Shown here in pieces: positions 12,019 to 22,690 of a DNA stretch of 64,000 nucleotides. Made by a program: the position numbers and the translations under genes. The notes under the pieces are model-generated. The model ran no database searches, was not told the origin of the DNA, and was given only the letters and a program-made list of their open reading frames with translations. The stretch's first letter is position 1. Each line of letters starts with the position of its first letter. Origin of the DNA: Aphrophora alni (taxonomy: Eukaryota; Arthropoda; Insecta; Hemiptera; Aphrophoridae); NCBI GenBank assembly GCA_963513935.1, contig OY740774.1:99331668-99395667 (forward strand). The letters are read 5' to 3'.

Positions 12019-12311
12019 CTTAAAGTTATAACGAGCGGTGGAATACTTGACCTAAAAAGATTATCAGTCCCAGTAATGTCATTCCTTATGTAGGTCAGTA
12101 ATTCTTTGAATGAAGGTAACGACATCCGAAAGTAGTTGAAGAACTTCTCTTCATTAGCACAAAGGTCGTCAAACAATGTATAGTACAAACCCTTTTCCAT
12201 ACGAGAACTTAACATAGGGTGGATCCATATCTTCCTTGTTCTTGATCGACGTCTTTTTTTTTTAATTAGTAACATTAACAATAATAACTCCTCGTCACTA
12301 GCAGGTGCCAT
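12019..12311 (-). pseudogene. HARBI1-like transposase, N-terminal exon
   Basis: Starting at an ATG (12311), the exon encodes about 97 residues: a basic patch KKKRRRSRTRK, then the family signature IWIHPMLSSRMEKGLYYTLF and FNYFRMSLPSFKELLTYI, ending in PPLVITLR. That string is the standard lead-in to the nuclease domain of PIF/Harbinger transposases. The exon ends at a consensus donor AAG|GTGAGT (minus strand, donor at 12018-12013). The frame itself is intact, so the copy is young or recently active in trans, but the next exon with the catalytic acids is absent. Confidence 0.8.
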
Positions 12312-12450
12312 ATTTGACTAGCGGCCCAACAGTACTTGTGTAAACCACTCTAACCCGAACAAAAATAGCATTCATTTTTAGTGACCGTCACAGTGACCGG
12401 TGCGGTGTCCGTGGATGAAACAACATGGGTCACAGCCTGGGTCACTTCCT

Positions 12451-12494
12451 GGTCACAGTGACCACGGTCACAGTGACCTAGTGTGAAGGCGGCC
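12451..12494 (-). repeat. Harbinger right terminal inverted repeat
   Basis: Perfect 44-base inverse of the left end, followed directly by the TTA duplication (12495-12497) and satellite sequence. Inside it lies a cluster of GGTCAC/GTGACC boxes back to about 12385. Confidence 0.92.
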
Positions 12495-12567
12495 TTATAG
12501 TCAAGGCTTTATTTTGTCACCTGGTGGCGTAACGTGATATGCAAAGCTTTATTTTGTCACCTGGTGT

Positions 12568-12650
12568 CCTAGTGTTATCGTTTAGGCATTTTTTGACACC
12601 TTATAGCATATCATTATCGTTATTGTCAAGTTTATTTTGTTTTGGCTAGC
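12568..12650. repeat. Diverged satellite marker block, left copy
   Basis: A distinctive degenerate segment (GACACCTTATAGCATATC then ATTATCGTTATTGTCAAG and TTTTGTTTTGGC) that recurs at 16490-16572. The two copies bracket the homogeneous part of the array. Confidence 0.75.
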
Positions 12651-13363
12651 GTTATCATCAAGGCTTTTTTGTCACCTGGTTGCCTAGTGTTATAGTCAAG
12701 GCTTTATTTTGTCACCTGGTGGCCTAGCGTTATATTCAAGGCTTTATTTTGTCACCTGGTGTCCTAGTGTTATAGTCAAGGCTATATTTTGTCTCCTGGT
12801 GGCCTAGCGTTATATTCAAGGCTTTATTTTGTCACCTGGTGTCCTAGTGTTATAGTCAAGGCTTTATCTTTGTCACCTGGTGGCCTAGCGTTATATTCAA
12901 GGCTTTATTTTGTCACCTGGTGTCCTAGTGTTATAGTCAAGGCTTTATTTTGTCACCTGGTGGCCTAACGTTATATTCAAAGCTTTATTTTGTCACCTGG
13001 TGTCCTAGTGTTATAGTTAAGGCTTTGTTTTGTCACCTGGTGGCCTAACGTTATAGTCAAGGCTTTATTTTATCACCTGGTGCCCTAGCGTTATAGTTAA
13101 GGCTTTATTTTGTCACCTGGTGGCCTAACGTTATAGTCAAGGCTTTATTTTATCACCTGGTGTCCTAGCGTTATAGTTAAGGCTTTATTTTGTCACCTGG
13201 TGGCCTAGCGTTATATTCAAGGTTTTATTTTGTCACCTGGTGTCCTAGTGTTATAGTTAAGGCTTTATTTTGTCACCTGGTGGCCTAGCGTTATATTCAA
13301 GGCTTTATTTTGTCACCTGGTGTCCTAGTGTTATAGTCAAGGCTTTATTTTGTCACCTGGTGG

Positions 13364-14400
13364 CCTAATGTTGTATTCAAAGCTTTATTTTGTCACCTGG
13401 TGTCCTAGTGTTATAGTCAAGGGTTTATTTTTGTCACCTGGTGTCCTAGTGTTATAGTCAAAGCTTTATTTCGTCACCTGGTGGCCTAGCGTTATATTCA
13501 AGGCTTTATTTTGTCACCTGGTGTCCTAGTGTTATAGTCAAGGCTATATTTTGTCACCTGGTGGCCTAGCGTTATATTCAAGGCTTTATTTTGTCACCTG
13601 GTGTCCTAGTGTTATAGTTAAGGCTTTATTTTGTCACCTGGTGGCCTAGCGTTATATTCAAGGCTTTATTTTGTCACCTGGTGTCCTAGTGTTATAGTCA
13701 AGGCTTTATTTTGTCACCTGGTGGCCTAATGTTATATTCAAAGCTTTATTTTGTCACCTGGTGTCCTAGTGTTATAGTCAAGGCTTTATTTTTGTCACCT
13801 GGTGTCCTAGTGTTATAGTCAAAGCTTTATTTTGTCACCTGGTGGCCTAGCGTTATATTCAAGGCTTTATTTTGTCACCTGGTGTCCTAGTGTTATAGTC
13901 AAGGCAATATATTTTGTCACCTGGTGGCCTAGCGTTATATTCAAGGCTTTATTTTGTCACCTGGTGTCCTAGTGTTATAGTCAAGGCTTTATCTTTGTCA
14001 CCTGGTGGCCTAGCGTTATATTCAAGGCTTCATTTTGTCACCTGGTGTCCTAGTGTTATAGTCAAGGCTTTATTTTGTCACCTGGTGGCCTAACGTTATA
14101 TTCAAGGCTTTATTTTGTCACCTGGTGTCCTAGTGTTATAGTTAAGGCTTTATTTTGTCACCTGGTGGCCTAGCGTTATATCCAAGGCTTTATTTTGTAA
14201 CCTGGTGGCCTAGCGTTATATTCAAGGCATTATTTTGTCACCTGGTGTCCTAGCGATATAGTCAAGGCTTTATTTTGTTACCTGGTGTCCTAGCGTTATA
14301 TTCAAGGCTTTATTTTGTCACCTGGTGCCCTAGCGTTATATTCAAGGCTTGATTTTGTCACCTGGTGGCCTAGCGTTATATTGAAGGCTTTATTTTGTCA
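13364..14400. repeat. Satellite segment duplicated again downstream (first copy)
   Basis: Rare monomer variants act as markers. CCTAATGTTGTATTCAAAGC at 13364 recurs at 15087 (offset 1723). AAGGCAATATATTTTG (13901), TATATCCAAGG...TTTTGTAACC (about 14178) and CTTGATTTTGTCACC (14348) all recur 1883 bases downstream. The offset changes by exactly 160 bases, four monomers, inside the block. A stretch of over 1 kb has therefore been duplicated in register. Confidence 0.75.
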
Positions 14401-15086
14401 CCTGGTGTCCTAGCGATATAGTTAAGGCTTTATTTTGTCACCTGGTGTCCTAGCGATATAGTTAAGGCTTTATTTTGTCACCTGGTGGCCTAGCGTTATA
14501 GTCAAAGCTTTATTTTGTCACCTGGTGTCCTAGTGTTATAGTTAAGGCTATATTTTGTCACCTGGTGGCCTAGCGTTATATTCAAGGCTTTATTTTGTCA
14601 CCTGGTGTCCTAGCGATATAGTTAAGGCTATTTTGTCACCTGCTGGCCTAACGTTATAGTCAAGGCTTTATTTTATCACCTGGTGTCCTAGCGTTATAGT
14701 TAAGGCTTTATTTTGTCACCTGGTGGCCTAGCGTTATATTCAAGGTTTTATTTTGTCACCTGGTGTCCTAGTGTTATAGTCAAGGCTTTATTTTGTCACC
14801 TGGTAGCCTAATGTTATATTCAAAGCTTTATTTTGTCACCTGGTGTCCTAGTGTTATATTCAAGGCTTTATTTTGTCACCTGGTGTCCTAGTGTTATAGT
14901 TAAGGCTTTATTTTGTCACCTGGTGGCCTAGCGTTATATCCAAGGCTTTATTTTGTCACCTGGTGTCCTAGTGTTATAGTTAAGGCTTTATTTTGTCACC
15001 TGGTGGCCTAGCGTTATATTCAAGGCTTTATTTTGTCACCTGGTGTCCTAGTGTTATAGTCAAGGCTTTATTTTGTCACCTGGTGG

Positions 15087-16285
15087 CCTAATGTTGTATT
15101 CAAAGCTTTATTTTGTCACCTGGTGTCCTAGTGTTATAGTCAAGGCTTTATTTTTGTCACCTGGTGTCCTAGTGTTATAGTCAAAGCTTTATTTCGTCAC
15201 CTGGTGGCCTAGCGTTATATTCAAGGCTTTATTTTGTCACCTGGTGTCCTAGTGTTATAGTCAAGGCTATATTTTGTCACCTGGTGGCCTAGCGTTATAT
15301 TCAAGGCTTTATTTTGTCACCTGGTGTCCTAGTGTTATAGTTAAGGCTTTATTTTGTCACCTGTTGGCCTAGCGTTATATTCAAGGCTTTATTTTGTAAC
15401 CTGATGTCCTAGCGTTATAGTTCAGGCTTTATTTTGTCACCTGGTGGCCTAGCGTTATATCCCAGGCTTTATTTTGTCACCTGGTGTCCTAGTATTATAG
15501 TTAAGGCTTTATTTTGTCACCTGGTGGCCTAGCGTTATATTCAAGGCTTTATTTTGTCACCTGGTGTCCTAGTGTTATAGTCAAGGCTTTATTTTGTCAC
15601 CTGGTGGCCTAATGTTATATTCAAAGCTTTATTTTGTCACCTGGTGTCCTAGTGTTATAGTCAAGGCTTTATTTTTGTCACCTGGTGTCCTAGTGTTATA
15701 GTCAAAGCTTTATTTTGTCACCTGGTGGCCTAGCGTTATATTCAAGGCTTTATTTTGTCACCTGGTGTCCTAGTGTTATAGTCAAGGCAATATATTTTGT
15801 CACCTGGTGGCCTAGCGTTATATTCAAGGCTTTATTTTGTCACCTGGTGTCCTAGTGTTTTAGTCAACGCTTTATCTTTGTCACCTGGTGGCCTAGCGTT
15901 ATATTCAAGGCTTCATTTTGTCACCTGGTGTCCTAGTGTTATAGTCAAGGCTTTATTTTGTCACCTGGTGGCCTAACGTTATATTCAAGGCTTTATTTTG
16001 TCACCTGGTGTCCTAGTGTTATAGTTAAGGCTTTATTTTGTCACCTGGTGGCCTAGCGTTATATCCAAGGCTTTATTTTGTAACCTGGTGGCCTAGCGTT
16101 ATATTCAAGGCATTATTTTGTCACCTGGTGTCCTAGCGATATAGTCAAGGCTTTATTTTGTTACCTGGTGTCCTAGCGTTATATTCAAGGCTTTATTTTG
16201 TCACCTGGTGTCCTAGCGTTATATTCAAGGCTTGATTTTGTCACCTGGTGGCCTAGCGTTATATTGAAGGCTTTATTTTGTCACC
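15087..16285. repeat. Satellite segment duplicated (second copy)
   Basis: Counterpart of 13364-14400, carrying the same series of rare monomer variants in the same order, with an additional four monomers near its left part. Confidence 0.75.
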
Positions 16286-16489
16286 TGGTGGCCTAGCGTT
16301 ATATTCAAGGTTTTATTTTGTCACCTGGTGTCCTAGCGATATAGTTAAGGCTTTATTTTGTCACCTGGTGTCCTAGTGTTATAGTCAAAGCTTTATTTTG
16401 TCACCTGGTGTCCTAGTGTTATAGTCAAGGATTTATTTTGTCACCTGGTGTCCTAGTGTTATAGTTAAGGCTTTATTTTGTCACCTGGT

Positions 16490-16572
16490 GTCCTAGTGTA
16501 ATCTTTAGTGCATTTTGTGACACCTTTGTAGCATATCGTTATCGTTATTGTCAATTTTTGTTTTGTTTTGGC
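16490..16572. repeat. Diverged satellite marker block, right copy
   Basis: GACACCTTTGTAGCATATCG followed by TTATCGTTATTGTCAA and TTTTGTTTTGGCC, paralogous to 12568-12650. Confidence 0.75.
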
Positions 16573-16920
16573 CACCTATTGTTATCGTCACACACTTCTT
16601 ATCACCTGGCGACTACATGTAACTTTGAAGTTTTTTGTCATCTGGTAGACACAGAATGATTACACCAGAGCAATTATTGTTTCCTTTCGACCTGGCGTTA
16701 ACATCCGTGCTTTTTTGGTAACCTGGTAACTCAGCTTTAACGTCAGGACATTTCTGTTTCTTCCGTTGACCTTGTGTTAACTTCAGGACTTTTTGTGGTC
16801 ACCTGACGGGGTAGCGTTATTGTCATGGGTTTTTGTCACTTGAAGGCCAAGTATTTTCATTAGTGTGTTTTTGCCGTCTATCGGCAAGCTTAAACATCAG
16901 AGGCTTTTGTGACAAACGAT
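16501..16920. repeat. Decayed right edge of the satellite
   Basis: Monomer-like blocks (CACCTGGCGAC, GACCTGGCGTTAACATC, GGTAACCTGGTAAC, GTCACCTGACGG) continue with increasing divergence and then fade out near 16920. Confidence 0.75.
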
Positions 16921-17899
16921 TCCAAGCCCTCCCTAAATGTTAATTAAGTAGTAATACAAGAAAGCAATTGTTAAAGAATCAATTGTTAAGTAACTTTTTC
17001 GTTCTTGAGGGTACCAAATTTATTAAGAACTTTTACTCTGGAGAACAAAACTAATTACTCACTTGACAAACTTCGAGTAATTCTTATTCCAAACATTGAA
17101 AATAATTCAATAAAAAAATCTGTAGACAATTTTACATGAAATTCAAACTTTTTTTTTTCTTCACCTTCATATTATATAAAACCATATTAAATTACTCAAT
17201 CTTCGAGCACCATTTTACACGAAGTATGCAATAAGTTTGTTAATTGCAATAATGTTGAGCTTCATATTTTACCTGAAGATTAATGGCCTCGGGAAACACA
17301 GAAGGTGAATACCCACGTGCTGTCCGTTCTATCGTCGTTGACGCTTGTACATAAGCAAGATCGCGATGACGAAAATTATGATAGCAACATGACATTTTGT
17401 ATAGAGGACTATAGTGTGTTCATAGAAAACTCTATTAAAATTCACAAAATCTAATTAAAACACGTCAAAATAGCAACCATTTAAAACAGTTTGTTTTAAA
17501 ACACACTATACTTGGTAAAGATTTACATGTTTCATTTCTACATTCTATAATGGTACAAATTAATAGAAGCAAGTCTAATAAACAAATAGGGAATACATAT
17601 AACCTATTTCCAAATTAAAAATTGGGCTGAAAAAATGTAAGAAACCATAGAAATACTGGTAGTTGTAAAATATATAAATTTGTAAAATTAGGCCATTATC
17701 AAATAATTAATAATCAGAAAGTTAGACATTTTGAATTTTAATTGTAGCCAAGCCAGAGTATAGATTACGTGGTAAAATTTTGACCTATATTAAAAAAAGA
17801 TTATGTAAAGTAAAAATTCGATATAAAGTGTTTATTTGAATAATTAAAATTGTTACAAATCATTTTTGGAATTAAAATATAGCTAAAAGGTTAAAACAC
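16921..17899. other. AT-rich DNA, no gene seen
   Basis: No recognisable gene or repeat. Confidence 0.5.
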
Positions 17900-18111
17900 T
17901 TAAAATAATTTCACGACACAACGAACTCGTTGCTTTGACAACGGATTCACCGGCCAATGAGAATGGACGACTCAAATCAGTGCAGTTGTAGCCGGCAAGC
18001 TTGAAGAAACCAGAGCGTCCTTTTTTGATTTTTGAAGAGCGCTGAGAGAAACGCCGACAGAACAAGATGTGTATTTTTTGTGTGTGCAAGAATGAATTTC
18101 GCTGTCATACC
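17900..18111. other. GC-richer island with CCAAT box
   Basis: GC-rich compared with both flanks, containing CACCGGCCAATGAGAATGG (direct CCAAT box). It holds a 68-codon minus-strand frame that matches nothing I recognise. Shares CTTGAAGAAACCA (18000-18012) with the island at 5945-6130. Could be a promoter region or an old element; no neighbouring exon supports a gene. Confidence 0.25.
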
Positions 18112-21100
18112 GACAGAAGTTGAACGTAACAAGTACTAGTAAGGAACCACATAGTGAACAATTTGACTAAATTATTTTCATAACAAATTAAAATTTAAAC
18201 TACATGTACTTTTCTTTTGTATAAACAAATTTGCGTATAAAACAGGATTTCTTGGCCAGCACGAGCTCCCCTTCCCCGAGATAGTGTAATTTTGAAATAA
18301 AGAAACTTTTTGACATATAAATCATTTTAAATTTGTATCACTAATCAATATAAAAGACAATCTAATTTGATATTGTTAAGTTAACCCAAAACTAATTACA
18401 TAGCAAAAAGTTTTGTTATAATTCAATGATACTTTCTTGATTATGTAGAGCTTTGAAGCCTACTAGGGCCCCACCGACGTCAGGAAAGTAATTATATACA
18501 CAATTAAAAGTCTGAAAACCTGTGTAAACAAACTTACCTTATATTGAGATCTATCAATACAGTTTAACATTTCTTACAAGGCCAAAGTGACCCACTATTG
18601 AGCATTATATTTAGACGATCTAGTTGTATTACATTGACTGTGTAGTTAGCATTATGACGCCTATAAACTCGTTTTTAAATAATGAGGAACGGCGTAGATT
18701 TAGGCGTAACCTCAGCTTGCTACAATTAGGACTAGTGAACCGTCAAAGGTTACTACCTAATCATCAATATTCTACTGGGCATAAAGTAAAGACAATAGAG
18801 AGAAAAAGAACAACTTTTTTTTTCGACTATAATGCATCACCTAATTTTTAACGTTTATCTAAACTAGAATCTACTGTTTGCCCTAGTTACGGTTACAATT
18901 GTTTTTGTTTGTATAATGTTGTCTTCCGATATTAGTTCTACAACTAAAATAACAAAGCTAGGCAAGTCCAGACTGTTTAATTAGTTCCTTTTGTATCTTC
19001 AACTTCAACATAGATATCAAATTTCAAGAAACAAACTTCAACGTTGGAAATGGAATTTCAAGAAACAAAGCCAGTAGTTTAATTAAGTTTTAAATTGAAC
19101 TTTTCTACATCGGCGGTACACAAGTCATATTTGTTTCAGGTCAGATGTGGTTTTGTTAAGTTAATTATTTTAATTTAAACACTTAAGGAGAAGTAATTAA
19201 GACGCAAAGGCAGAGTTTTCATGAAGTAGAGAATATATCACAAATCTTTAAAACGGCTGAAAATAAAAAGTTCATTTTTGATATATCTTTATGTCAGCAT
19301 TTACTTCCAGTTTTGATAGCTTTATATTTAGGTTGATATCTGGGATCCGCTATCTTGAAATTTAATTTAATTTTATAAATAGGAATAGAGTCATGTAACA
19401 TGAGTTTTTACTTTTTTTATTTTAATTTTATTTTCAGTTTAATAATTTTTTTTTTTTTCATATCTCATTTCCTTAAAAATGTTATCAACTAATACAACTA
19501 CATACCATTTCAATCCATAATTTACAGTTTGAAAATGAGTTGGCTATTTAAATTCAAACACCTTTTGCTGCAGTTTTGAATTTTTATTTTCAAAGATGCT
19601 CAAAATGTTACCCTGGATCTATTTGTCAGAGTCCTAAACGGTTCAAAACTACTTTAGAAATCGTCTGATAGCATTAATTTCTGTTCGTATTCTATTTTGT
19701 AGTTGGTTTAGGTTTTCTAATTTGTTGAAATAATAATTTTATAACCATTAAAGACTGTGCCAAATAGTTCTAGGGTCACAATTTATGAATCTTTATAAAT
19801 CGAAAGTTCAAAACCACACCATGTACGTGTTTAAAGGTAAGTACTCAGCTCATTTGTTCGTTTATTTATTACTATAGAAAAGATTAACCGTTCGCTTTTG
19901 AAGAATATACAAAAATTATTTCAACCTCACTCTTATAATTTGTTTATTTAAAGTCAAAATTTCCTCATGAAGTACAGATTAAAAAAAAATAAATAAAAAA
20001 AATCTGGGCATGCGCAATACAATCTTCTTTTTATATATTAAATGTAACAAAGTAAATAAGGATGTGATTAAATACAGAAACAACACCAATATGTGTTAAA
20101 GGCAAAAATACAATGTATTAATTCTACTAATAATGTGTAATATGAAAGCTGATTGGCGGATGGATACAATACAGGGATAATACTGCAAAGCTGATTATCA
20201 CAAACAAGCTGTCATGTAGCGTTCACACAACTAAATCTGTACAATACGTAATAACTATAATGGTGTCGTATATCAATAATATTAATTTCAATATTTTTTA
20301 AACCATATCTTTATATATTTTTATTTATTTTTATATGTAGTTTACTTTTTTCATTTGTGTTAACTTTGATAATGAAGGAGGTGGTTAGAATGACGGATAT
20401 TTACAAGGTGAATTGTTATCATATTACCAGAACCTCATATTCCAGGAGCATATTAACTGCTCCAGAACTCGAAAATGATATAAAAATTGTCGATGTGTAT
20501 TTTTTGAACTTTTCATATTGGATAGCATTTGATAAATTTCAAAAGGAATAATTAGTTACGAGATATTTAGTGAGCCATATGTAAAAGCTTAGTAAATGCT
20601 TTTACTTGCAATTTTTTACTTTCTTAATATTTGAAGTTATGTGATAGGTCAAAAAATGTATGATGATTTTTTTGGGGGTGTATATTTGTTTTTAGGTGTT
20701 CCGAGTCCAAAAGTCTTTTTGGATGTCTGTCTGTCTGTAAAGAGCTCAACAAACTCAACGTGAGGACGCATTTATTAAAATTTAATACGTGTGGATATTT
20801 CTATCGTATTTACTCATGTAAATCGAAATTTGGGGGTGACTGCACATAACACAAACTACAAAATATATATATTGTTTTTTTTTTTTCAAAATCGGCTCTG
20901 ACAAAATCGAAAATAAGGACAGCATTACGGTTTAGGATTAGTTGGTAAAAAAAAAGAAGAAAAAAAAAGATCTTTCATCGTCGTCATTACAATCCTCATT
21001 TTATTTAAATAATATTGACGCCAAAGACGCGTTTATGGCACAAGTTTATTAAACTCTAAATATTTTATTCAAGGACGTTGTCAAAACAATTCATTTTTAG

Positions 21101-22539
21101 TTTCTAACTGACATTTTTGGTAACGAATTGTTTTGAGGATGGGTGATTCAGATAGTTTGGACCATTTATTTTAATAACTTATATTCAACATATGCATAAT
21201 ATGCTCACATAATTTATAACAAAATTATGTGTATAATAAAAGCGATTATTGTAAAAGTCTATAAACCAAAACAGATTTAAACCCTACTTTTTTTTTTTAA
21301 TGAACAGTGTCCATTATTAATTTTCAGATAACGAACTACCAAAATGAAATTTTGGGTGATGAGTAGATTTGATTGTTTTTATTTGGTTTTTGAAATGGAT
21401 GAGTGAGAAATGTTTTCCAATGTTTTCGCACCCTCAATTTTAAGTCAGATCTCTGTATGCATAAATTTAGGTTAACTTAAATCAAAAGTATTTATTAATT
21501 TGTAATCAAAATTTTAAATAGTATTCATAAGAGGGAGTTTTTACCTAAGTCGTTCTGAAGTACTATAAGCTTAACAATCCCCAGACTTATGTTAGCTCTC
21601 AGCTGTAATTACGTCAGTATTGATGAAACTTTATTTTATAGACTACAGAGATGTAAAAAAAAAAGAAGTTGTAGTTAAATACATATCGAGACTTGTATGT
21701 TTAAGAAAAACCATGTTTAGATAACCGATACTTTTCTATCTGATGTTGAGGATAATATGATGTTCTGTCCAAAGGACAAAAAATTGTATTATTTCTTATG
21801 TAAGTAGGAGTTCCTGGCTTTTAAAACGCAGTTGGTATGAATTAATCGATTGTCAATTGGACAGTCTACGAATCAGCTATACAAATTTGTGTTTATAGCA
21901 AAACAAAACAAATTCAAAGCAAATAAACCTGGCAAGTACTTTTAAATTGTCCATATTGTGTACGTGTACTAGACTGCACAAAGGTGGAAATTGTGAATAC
22001 ATCAGCTTTGTATAGACATGATCTAAATTGAGTGTCGTACATTAAATATTGGGTGGGTTTCATGTTTTAATATGCACTTGTGTATTTAGAAAAAAAAGGA
22101 CTATCATTAACGTTCATGCTATTTGCAACAACAAATAATTATTTATTCAATGTTTAATGGCCAAGATCTGCTTATGACAGCAGAATGTTTCGTAGGTCTG
22201 GACTGATGAATGATATAAAACGTCAAGCTGCTGTGGAAGTGGTATACCTATGTCATGAATTTATAAGTGTTTTATGTTAATACTTGAATATCAATAACAA
22301 TAAGAAGAAGAGTGGTGACCTATGGAACTGGACACTAATAAAGGAAAATAAGGTAAGACTAGAAATTTGGGTAAAGAAATTCCTTAAATAAAATATTTGG
22401 GCGTATCTTCGATAACAGTGTATCACGTATAAATTTAAAAAAAGAGTAAGAAGGAGGTAGACTAAGAAGGAGTAATACTCATGCAGAGGCAACGGAGAAA
22501 AACAACACTGTAATTGAGATTTATACTGAAGGTTAGAAT
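18112..22539. other. AT-rich DNA, no gene supported
   Basis: Mostly unique sequence with long A and T runs. A frame at 18624-18851 contains MTPINSFLNNEERRRFRRNL and is less AT-biased than other chance frames, but it has no recognised domain, splice context or neighbours, so I do not call it a gene. A short TCTGTCTGTCTGT run occurs near 20728. Confidence 0.5.
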
Positions 22540-22544
22540 TAGAA

Positions 22545-22690
22545 GACACCGGAAAAAAGAGCTTGAATACGTTGAGAAAAACCTAATAATTATGGGGGTC
22601 AGAAGGTAGAGGAAGAGAATGGAGGAGACTCATTGAAAAGTCTAAGATCCACTAAGAGTTGTAGCGCCAGAGAGCAGATTCAGATCAGGA
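22545..22690 (+). pseudogene. Possible LINE protein C-terminal relic
   Basis: Plus strand reads GRGREWRRLIEKSKIH followed by stops and RQRADSDQDI. This recalls the DRxxWRxxIxxAK tail of RTE/R1-type LINE polyproteins. It is short and interrupted, so the call rests on a single motif. Confidence 0.25.

Larger units (their letters stand above)
10518..12494. mobile_element. PIF/Harbinger transposon, internally deleted, inserted in satellite
   Basis: Both ends carry the same 44-bp terminal inverted repeat, starting GGCCGCCTTCACACTAGGTC. They are flanked by a TTA duplication (10515-10517 and 12495-12497), the target typical of PIF/Harbinger elements. Inside are parts of the two genes of this superfamily in convergent orientation: a MADF-domain (Myb/SANT-like) protein on the plus strand and a HARBI1-like transposase/nuclease on the minus strand. 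The transposase is represented only by its first exon and its C-terminal piece, so the DDE catalytic core is missing and the copy must be non-autonomous. The subterminal regions are packed with GTGACC/GGTCAC palindromes, probable transposase or MADF-protein binding sites. Confidence 0.9.
12495..16500. repeat. Homogeneous satellite, 40-bp monomer in 80-bp dimers
   Basis: About 100 monomers in tandem, each of the form CCTAGTGTTATAGTCAAGGC then TTTATTTTGTCACCTGGTGG. Two variants alternate: one with GGTGT/CCTAGTGTTATAGTC and one with GGTGG/CCTAGCGTTATATTC. This makes an 80-bp higher-order unit over much of the array. A handful of monomers have 1-2 base indels (extra T, GGCAATATATTTTG). No promoter or coding role is apparent. 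Confidence 0.95.

Noticed and set aside
12495..16500. CRISPR-like array
   Set aside because: Units are directly contiguous 40-bp monomers without variable spacers, in an insect-type genome. It is a satellite.
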